5,390 nucleotides of DNA from an uncultured Bacilli bacterium. Its GTDB lineage: Bacteria > Bacillota_I > Bacilli_A > RF39 > UBA660. The DNA lies in NCBI GenBank assembly GCA_944363805.1, contig CALVVH010000081.1, positions 1-5,390 on the forward strand, read 5' to 3'. The notes below the pieces were generated by a model. It saw nothing but the letters and a program-made list of their open reading frames with translations. It was not told the origin of the DNA and ran no database searches. The translations under genes and the position numbers were made by a program. Below are positions 1-3,829 of the stretch, piece after piece (the stretch's first letter is position 1; the number at the start of each line of letters is the position of its first letter).

Positions 1-380
1 TCATTATATATATCGACATAGCAAACATATCTAATTCCATTTTTATTAAATTCAAAACTCTCTTGATTAAATGTCGAACCGGCATAAGTAGACTTACCTC
101 CAAAATACTCGTTAGTAAGTCTACCAGCTTCCATTTCCACTTGTTTATAATAAGGCATCATTGCTTGCATTTGTTTATTTACTTTTATCGTTGTATCAAC
201 TTCATAAGTTTCATCTTCAAACATACCTGAAAGTAGTTCTTTTAATATATCTTGTTCTTCTTGCCTTTTATAATCATCATAACTAATATCCGCATCTAAC
301 TTTTCATGTCTAACTTCTTCTAATGCAACATACCTATGGCATCTTGTATAATTAATAAAGTCAGTTTTTGTTACTGCCAT
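1..380 (-). CDS. DUF2779-family protein, N-terminal part (runs off window)
   Basis: Reading on the minus strand from ATG at 380-378, an open frame of 126 codons continues past base 1 with no stop, so only the N-terminus is visible. It begins MAVTKTDFINYTRCHRY and later contains YFGGKSTYAG and a segment ending RYVCYVDIYN. From memory this matches the start of DUF2779 proteins, which are several hundred residues long and related to the Cas4/RecB-like PD-(D/E)XK nucleases. The early TRCHRY cysteine sits where such proteins often carry an Fe-S cluster ligand. The nuclease active-site residues would lie outside the window, so catalytic competence cannot be judged. The start is 4 nt after the stop of the prepilin-like gene, which suggests translational coupling in one operon. 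The RBS is weak and overlaps the upstream gene end. The biological role is not known; the family call is recall-based. Confidence 0.7.
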   Translation of the reverse strand, partial: MAVTKTDFINYTRCHRYVALEEVRHEKLDADISYDDYKRQEEQDILKELLSGMFEDETYEVDTTIKVNKQMQAMMPYYKQVEMEAGRLTNEYFGGKSTYAGSTFNQESFEFNKNGIRYVCYVDIYN

Positions 381-384
381 AATC

Positions 385-753
385 TTACACCAATACTTCA
401 GCAGTTATTTCATCTTCATTATTTGTTATTTTTACACGTAATTCATTTAAAGTTTCATCGTTATCTCTAGGATCTGCCACTACTCCTTCGCTAGTACTAA
501 TAATCGCATTATTTAAAGCAAGTTCTTCAACAGTCATATAAACATCATTGCTTTCTGCAAACATATCAGTATGTGCCTCTGCATAAATCGCCGCTTGTTC
601 TTCAATCGAAGAAATCTTTAAATTATACAAATCTTCCACATAATTAACATCAAAATTTTTCGAAATAACATTGGCCCCAACAAAATAAACAACACTAAAA
701 ACTGCTACAACAATCAACAACTCAACTCCTGTATAACCCTTTTTATTCCGCAT
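385..753 (-). CDS. Type IV prepilin-like (pseudopilin-like) protein
   Basis: This encodes 122 residues from ATG 753-751, preceded by a strong Shine-Dalgarno (GGAGGTGG, about 4 nt upstream). That favours this start over an ATG/GTG-like codon nine residues earlier. The N-terminus MRNKKGYTGVELLIVVAVFS is a class III (prepilin peptidase) signal: a short basic leader, Gly6 before the predicted cut, Tyr at +1, Glu at +5, then a ~20-residue hydrophobic helix. The rest is acidic and soluble (residues ~35-122), with no cysteine pair. The family is processed and N-methylated by PilD/ComC-type peptidases and assembles into pili or pseudopili. The gene overlaps the upstream 325-residue ORF by 11 nt and ends 4 nt before the DUF2779 start. 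No other pilus assembly genes are visible, so its partners lie elsewhere. Gly at +3 instead of Leu is a mild deviation. The fold class is well supported; the specific role is unknown. Confidence 0.8.
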   Translation of the reverse strand: MRNKKGYTGVELLIVVAVFSVVYFVGANVISKNFDVNYVEDLYNLKISSIEEQAAIYAEAHTDMFAESNDVYMTVEELALNNAIISTSEGVVADPRDNDETLNELRVKITNNEDEITAEVLV

Positions 754-1720
754 TTTCCACCTCCAACTTTGCAAATCCACGATATTCCCACAAAGGAAAT
801 TCTTCTCTTATCTTCATTATTTCTTCAAGCATCTTCTGCTTCAATTTGTCACCTTTAAATTCAAATAACCTAATTACTGCTTCATCTAAATCCTTCTTAG
901 CTTTATCTTCTTCATTTAAAGAATTATATAAATAAGGTATTACTATATTATTATCGACAAACTCTATATCACTATTTCTAAATACATAGTTATTCTTAAG
1001 CATCTTAATAAATCTCTTATAACTTTTAATTCCTCTATGATAACTACTACTACCCATTTCTACAAATTCTTTATTAGTAAACATCTTATATTTATCATTC
1101 TTAACATAACTATTAATTCTTTTCTTACTAGTTAATTTATTACTCATTATCTTCTTACTATCAATGCTATATTCCTTTTTATAATAATATTCTATCTTTG
1201 GTATAATTACTTCTTTATTTTCAATACCACTTATTATAATATCAAAATACTTTCTACTAACTACTCCATAAGCAATAATTATTCCATCAACTAATTTATA
1301 TATTCTATCCCAAGTTTTTACATACTTAATTACTTCTTTATTCTTAATTATACTTTTAAGTATTCCATTTACATCCCAAGACATCATCAAATCATTTTCT
1401 TGAAATACTACTCCTTTATCAATTAAGTAATTAATAAATTCTTTATTATCATTTAAAAAATCATTATTACTTTTCTTACATACTAATTGTTTTAATACAC
1501 TAAAATCATTTAAATCTAAAGACATAACCAAATACTTTAAATAACTATCTTTATTTTCTAATATTACCTTAATTACATCTTCTTTCTTAGCTTTTTTATT
1601 AATATTTATCCTTTCTAATTCATATATTTCCGCTAATATATTATATTCATCTACTATACTTTGTAATTTATCCTTACTAAGTTTTTGTAAATAATCTTCA
1701 TACTCTCCATATATATTCAC
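743..1720 (-). CDS. Uncharacterised lysine-rich 325-residue protein, possible SAP/Rho-N-like N-terminus
   Basis: The frame starts at GTG 1720-1718, with a good RBS (GAGGTG) 7 nt upstream and no better ATG, and ends at TAA 743-745. I do not recognise the family. Residues 11-28 (LQKLSKDKLQSIVDEYNI) followed by 42-54 (KKAKKEDVIKVIL) give a helix-link-helix pattern like SAP or Rho-N-terminal domains, which often bind nucleic acid; this is inference from pattern only. The middle is strongly basic (many Lys/Asn, very AT-rich codons) with no transmembrane segment or signal peptide. The C-terminus FPLWEYRGFAKLE (308-320) resembles the short 'PxWxxxGxxxxE' tail seen at the end of some SAP-like Firmicutes proteins. 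It is first in a probable operon, overlapping the prepilin-like gene by 11 nt. It is likely cytoplasmic. It is not a reverse transcriptase: no YxDD box or RT motifs are seen. Confidence 0.75.
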   Translation of the reverse strand: MNIYGEYEDYLQKLSKDKLQSIVDEYNILAEIYELERININKKAKKEDVIKVILENKDSYLKYLVMSLDLNDFSVLKQLVCKKSNNDFLNDNKEFINYLIDKGVVFQENDLMMSWDVNGILKSIIKNKEVIKYVKTWDRIYKLVDGIIIAYGVVSRKYFDIIISGIENKEVIIPKIEYYYKKEYSIDSKKIMSNKLTSKKRINSYVKNDKYKMFTNKEFVEMGSSSYHRGIKSYKRFIKMLKNNYVFRNSDIEFVDNNIVIPYLYNSLNEEDKAKKDLDEAVIRLFEFKGDKLKQKMLEEIMKIREEFPLWEYRGFAKLEVENAE

Positions 1721-1746
1721 TATACTTCACCTCATCATGTACTAAT

Positions 1747-1775
1747 ATTATATAATAAATTCTTTAAGTTTTCCA
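1747..1775 (-). promoter_or_regulatory. Putative sigma-A promoter of the three-gene operon
   Basis: On the minus strand a perfect TATAAT (1752-1747) lies 17 nt after a weak -35 (TGGAAA, 1775-1770). Transcription would begin near 1740, giving a leader of about 20 nt that contains the GAGGTG RBS for the GTG start at 1720. The -35 is poor, so the call rests mainly on the -10, the spacing and the position just after the preceding gene's terminator. Confidence 0.5.
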
Positions 1776-1784
1776 CGATAAATT

Positions 1785-1808
1785 AAAAAAGATGAGAATA
1801 ATCTCATC
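1785..1808 (-). terminator. Rho-independent terminator after the coat-like gene
   Basis: The minus-strand RNA folds as GATGAGA-loop(TTAT)-TCTCATC, a perfect 7-bp stem (1808-1802 with 1797-1791), followed directly by six U residues (1790-1785). It begins 12 nt after the stop codon at 1821-1823 and separates the coat-like gene from the downstream operon. Confidence 0.85.
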
Positions 1809-1820
1809 ATCCACTCTTAC

Positions 1821-2147
1821 TTAACAACATCCACGATCATATACATTTTCACATACATTTTCTTCACAATAAGTATATTCTGGTCGATATGTATGACGAT
1901 AAACATGATGGTTAATTATTCTCGTATTACAAGGCATAATATGTGGTACATCATAACAAATATATCTATGACACACTCTTTCTTGAGGACATTCATATAC
2001 TGGCATCATTCCACAACCATAACTAGGCATACCCATGTCCATTATCCCAGTACTGCATGAACTTCCTTCCATTCCCATTTGCGCACTTGTTTTATCATAC
2101 TTCTTAGTTTCTGATTCATAAGTCTTTGATTCATTAAAATAATTCAT
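1821..2147 (-). CDS. Cys/His/Tyr-rich small protein, probable spore coat protein (CotD-like)
   Basis: This encodes 108 residues from ATG 2147-2145 to TAA 1823-1821. An AAAGGA RBS lies about 11 nt upstream, slightly far; nearer ATGs run into stops at once. Residues ~1-25 are polar, ~25-50 are Met/Gly/Ser-rich, and the C-terminal half has many Tyr, His and Cys (10 Cys in total, ending GCC). A PHIMPCNTRIINHHVYRHTY stretch recalls the His-rich core of CotD-type coat proteins ('PHIHPxHTTxVNHxxxxHxHYxPH'). There is no signal peptide or membrane helix, as expected for a coat protein made in the mother cell. Cys and Tyr could crosslink through disulfides or dityrosine; that is inference. A sigma-K-like promoter directly upstream and a dedicated terminator support a monocistronic late-sporulation gene. 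An alternative is an unrelated metal-binding Cys/His-rich protein. Confidence 0.65.
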   Translation of the reverse strand: MNYFNESKTYESETKKYDKTSAQMGMEGSSCSTGIMDMGMPSYGCGMMPVYECPQERVCHRYICYDVPHIMPCNTRIINHHVYRHTYRPEYTYCEENVCENVYDRGCC

Positions 2148-2170
2148 ATATCATTCATTCCTTTCTAGTG

Positions 2171-2197
2171 TATCGTATGACTAATAATTAAAAATGT
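2171..2197 (-). promoter_or_regulatory. Sigma-K-like (mother-cell sporulation) promoter
   Basis: On the minus strand AC (2197-2196), a 16-nt spacer, and CATACGATA (2179-2171) match the published Bacillus sigma-K pattern AC-N16/17-CATANNNTA exactly. The predicted start near 2164 would leave a ~17-nt leader with AAAGGA at its very 5' end, ahead of ATG 2147. The site follows a terminator and precedes a Cys-rich coat-like gene, which makes the match more meaningful than the short motif alone. Sigma-E recognises a similar -10, so it is a possible alternative. Confidence 0.55.
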
Positions 2198-2211
2198 CTA
2201 GGTAAGCGCAC

Positions 2212-2238
2212 AAAAAAACAGCAGTTTTTCATTGCTGT
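2212..2238 (-). terminator. Rho-independent terminator after the TR region
   Basis: The minus-strand RNA has ACAGCA (2238-2233), a 9-nt loop and TGCTGT (2223-2218), followed by six to seven U residues (2218-2212). It closes the transcript that runs through the 384-residue surface protein gene and the DGR-type template repeat. It shows that no reverse transcriptase gene follows the repeat on the same transcript. Confidence 0.75.
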
Positions 2239-2352
2239 CATTTACTAAATATACATATTACATGTTCAGAAATTGCTTCCAGGATAATCTTTGTCCTTTA
2301 TCTCATCTTTTATAAAACCTTAATCTTATAACTCCAGAACTATAAAGGTCTC
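2239..2352 (-). other. Non-coding spacer between template repeat and terminator
   Basis: About 114 nt with no plausible gene: every minus-strand frame soon meets a stop and no RBS-start pair is seen. It includes a perfect 10-bp palindrome (TTTTATAAAA, about 2310-2319) and other short AT-rich complementary segments. In characterised DGRs such as that of Bordetella phage BPP-1, RNA directly downstream of the TR is needed for Avd/RT binding and cDNA priming. This spacer has the right place and a similar length, but an equivalent role here is inference. Confidence 0.35.
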
Positions 2353-2451
2353 GGGCGCACGCCATTGTTGTTGGCATTCACTGTATTGTTGCCCACATTG
2401 CCATTGCTGTTCACGTTGAACATTAGTCGTATTGTCCGAACGACGGGAAAT
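2353..2451 (-). repeat. DGR-type template repeat (TR), non-coding, partner of VR at 3909-4006
   Basis: On the minus strand this 99-nt block starts ATTTCCCGTCGTTCGGAC and ends ATGGCGTGCGCCC, the same flanks as the 3' end of the large surface-protein gene (ATTTCCCGTCGTTCGGAC ... ATGGCGTGCGTCC). Between the flanks it is full of AAC/AAT triplets where the VR has AGC, GAT, TGT, TAC, ACT, CTT, GTC or CAT. By hand alignment, 16 of 31 adenines differ in the VR but only 5 of about 65 other bases do. Two indels are present: two bases (CG) absent from this copy near 2426, and three bases (TGC) extra near 2371-2375. Adenine-directed divergence with AAY codons is the hallmark of DGR templates. The block lies 23 nt after the stop of the 384-residue paralogue and has no coding frame of its own. 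The alternative is a lightly mutated, orphaned VR fragment. Confidence 0.75.
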
Positions 2452-2474
2452 ATCACAAGATTACCCTATTCATA

Positions 2475-3629
2475 TCAAGTATTCAAAATATAAGGATCAC
2501 TTTGAGTACCTGTTCCGGAAGAAATTTCTACTGTGGACGCTAGACTAAAGGACGGGCGAACAGCATCAAAATTGCTTAAAACACTGTTTCCAAACACACA
2601 ACCACCAGTATAGGAATCCAAACTAAATGCAGTAAAAGAAACATCCAAAGTACGAGTGATAAACCATTCATCTATACCTAAATACAACCAATTATCTGTT
2701 CCATAATTTCCTTCACGTAATCCTGTTGTCCATTTTTCTGGGCTGGCTCCATATCCATATTCTGATACATACATTAATCCTATTTTCATGGTTTCAACGT
2801 ATCCGCTTTGTTTTGTTCCTACCTCTACATCATAAAATTGTTTTGCTGTATTTGTATCAATCCATGCCATTCCTCCGACTTGCCATGTTGTTTCTGCTAT
2901 TATATTTTGCCATTCACTTCCTAAGGCGTTATAGTATGTTGTATTTAATGTCGTATATATATCTGGTTTTGTACTTGCATCCCATGTATTTCCTTGCGTA
3001 TCCCAATCAGACTCCCAAACATTATCTCCAATACTTGTCGCCTTGATTAATTTTACTTGATTATTAAACACTCCTATAATTCTATATTGGTTATCTTCAT
3101 TTTGACAATCTGCACCAGTTGCACCAAAACATACATAATTATTCGGATTGGCTCCACTATATCTGTAACTATTATCTTGGGCTCCATTTGCTAAATCAGC
3201 ATCGTGATAATAAAGTCCATTTTCACCATCAGTTCCGGTATATACTTGTGTTGTTATATACTCTGCAAAAGTATTGACTGAATCTTCTTTATCAAAATAC
3301 ACATAACATTTATCTGATACATTTGCTTCAATCATAACAGATTTTGTTTCATCGTTCCAAGAAAGAGTACTACCATTTTCACATCTACTCATTTCTGCAT
3401 TAAATACATAACCTTCCGTAGGCCACGTAGTATCACTACTTTGTTCATAGTCGCCACTTCCAGTTGTAACTTCATACATCATAGTAAGCATTCCATCTGT
3501 ATTAATGACATCTTCATTATCACTTACAATAATGGTCTTAGATGAAAAGTTATTATAATTACTCATTAATACTACCATCAAACAAAGCACCAAAAAACTA
3601 GCAGAAAAAATAATAATTTTTCTTTTCAT
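2475..3629 (-). CDS. Secreted/anchored surface protein with C-terminal lectin-like domain (paralogue of VR protein)
   Basis: This encodes 384 residues from ATG 3629-3627 (RBS AAAGGAG, 7-8 nt upstream) to TGA 2477-2475. Residues 1-22 (MKRKIIIFSASFLVLCLMVV...) form a signal peptide or membrane anchor with no valid lipobox. Residues ~30-113 form a small domain ending in a Cys pair (C83, C108: CENGS ... DKCYVYFD). From ~118 it parallels the larger upstream protein: YHDADL..NSYRYSGA, VCFG..C (C167, C175), YRIIGVFNNQVKLIK (182-196, identical in both), GLMYVSEYGYG, NWLYLG, then a C-type-lectin-like end with VRP (357-359) and SGTGTQSDPY. No LPxTG motif is seen. The segment equivalent to the VR (residues ~322-360) keeps the fold but not the VR/TR nucleotide sequence, so this copy is not currently matched to the template. 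It is followed immediately by the TR. The ligand is unknown. Confidence 0.85.
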   Translation of the reverse strand: MKRKIIIFSASFLVLCLMVVLMSNYNNFSSKTIIVSDNEDVINTDGMLTMMYEVTTGSGDYEQSSDTTWPTEGYVFNAEMSRCENGSTLSWNDETKSVMIEANVSDKCYVYFDKEDSVNTFAEYITTQVYTGTDGENGLYYHDADLANGAQDNSYRYSGANPNNYVCFGATGADCQNEDNQYRIIGVFNNQVKLIKATSIGDNVWESDWDTQGNTWDASTKPDIYTTLNTTYYNALGSEWQNIIAETTWQVGGMAWIDTNTAKQFYDVEVGTKQSGYVETMKIGLMYVSEYGYGASPEKWTTGLREGNYGTDNWLYLGIDEWFITRTLDVSFTAFSLDSYTGGCVFGNSVLSNFDAVRPSFSLASTVEISSGTGTQSDPYILNT

Positions 3630-3670
3630 CGTAGTACTCCTTTCATCTCAACATAAATATATCACGGTCA

Positions 3671-3700
3671 ATTTTATCATGAATAAGGGATTAAAAACAA
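3671..3700 (-). promoter_or_regulatory. Possible sigma-A promoter of the 384-residue surface protein
   Basis: On the minus strand TTGTTT (3700-3695), an 18-nt spacer and TAAAAT (3676-3671) lie about 42 nt before the ATG at 3629, after the terminator of the preceding gene. Both boxes are imperfect in very AT-rich DNA, so this is tentative. Confidence 0.35.
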
Positions 3701-3733
3701 TCTCCTTATTCTTCTTAATTCTATCAAGAAAAT

Positions 3734-3775
3734 AAAAAAAAATCAATTACTTAAAATAAAGATTGATTCTTTTTA
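3734..3775 (-). terminator. Rho-independent terminator after the VR-bearing surface protein gene
   Basis: On the minus strand AATCAAT (3768-3762), a 14-nt loop and ATTGATT (3747-3741) form a perfect 7-bp stem. It can be extended by a G-U pair and A-U pairs from the flanking A-run and T-run, and is followed by a long U tract (3742-3734). It lies about 55 nt after the TAG stop at 3832-3830 and separates the two paralogous genes into two transcripts. Confidence 0.75.
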
Positions 3776-3806
3776 GACAAATTCTTGCTAAATAGCAAAT
3801 ATAATG

Positions 3807-3822
3807 AATGTAAATTTACATT
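3807..3822. repeat. Perfect 16-bp AT-rich palindrome just after the VR gene stop
   Basis: AATGTAAATTTACATT is its own reverse complement and sits 7 nt downstream of the stop codon at 3832-3830. A shorter inverted repeat (TGCTAAATAGCA, 3787-3798) is next to it. It could be an operator-like site, part of the transcript 3' end structure, or chance in AT-rich DNA. Some DGRs need a hairpin/cruciform downstream of the VR, but those are GC-rich and only a few bases away, whereas this is about 85 bp from the VR end. Confidence 0.4.
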
Positions 3823-3829
3823 TTGTTGA

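Noticed and set aside
754..780. Earlier start for the prepilin-like gene (MDLQSWRWK extension)
   Set aside because: The strong GGAGGTGG ribosome binding site lies inside the extension, just before the internal ATG at 753. The shorter form gives a canonical prepilin leader.
743..1720. Reverse transcriptase or Avd accessory protein for the DGR
   Set aside because: No YxDD or other RT motif is visible in the 325-residue protein, and it is not a ~120-residue helical Avd-like protein. It also lies beyond two terminators from the TR.
2353..2460. Possible small protein read through the TR (Asn-rich frame ending GVRPRPL)
   Set aside because: No RBS precedes the in-frame ATG or GTG and upstream stops close the frame. 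The Asn-rich translation is explained by the AAC/AAT composition of a DGR template.
2726..3046. Plus-strand open frame of 106 codons inside the 384-residue surface protein gene
   Set aside because: It is antisense to a well-supported gene with an RBS and conserved modules. Its translation is Leu/His/Tyr-rich, as expected from the complement of AT-rich coding DNA, and no RBS is seen.
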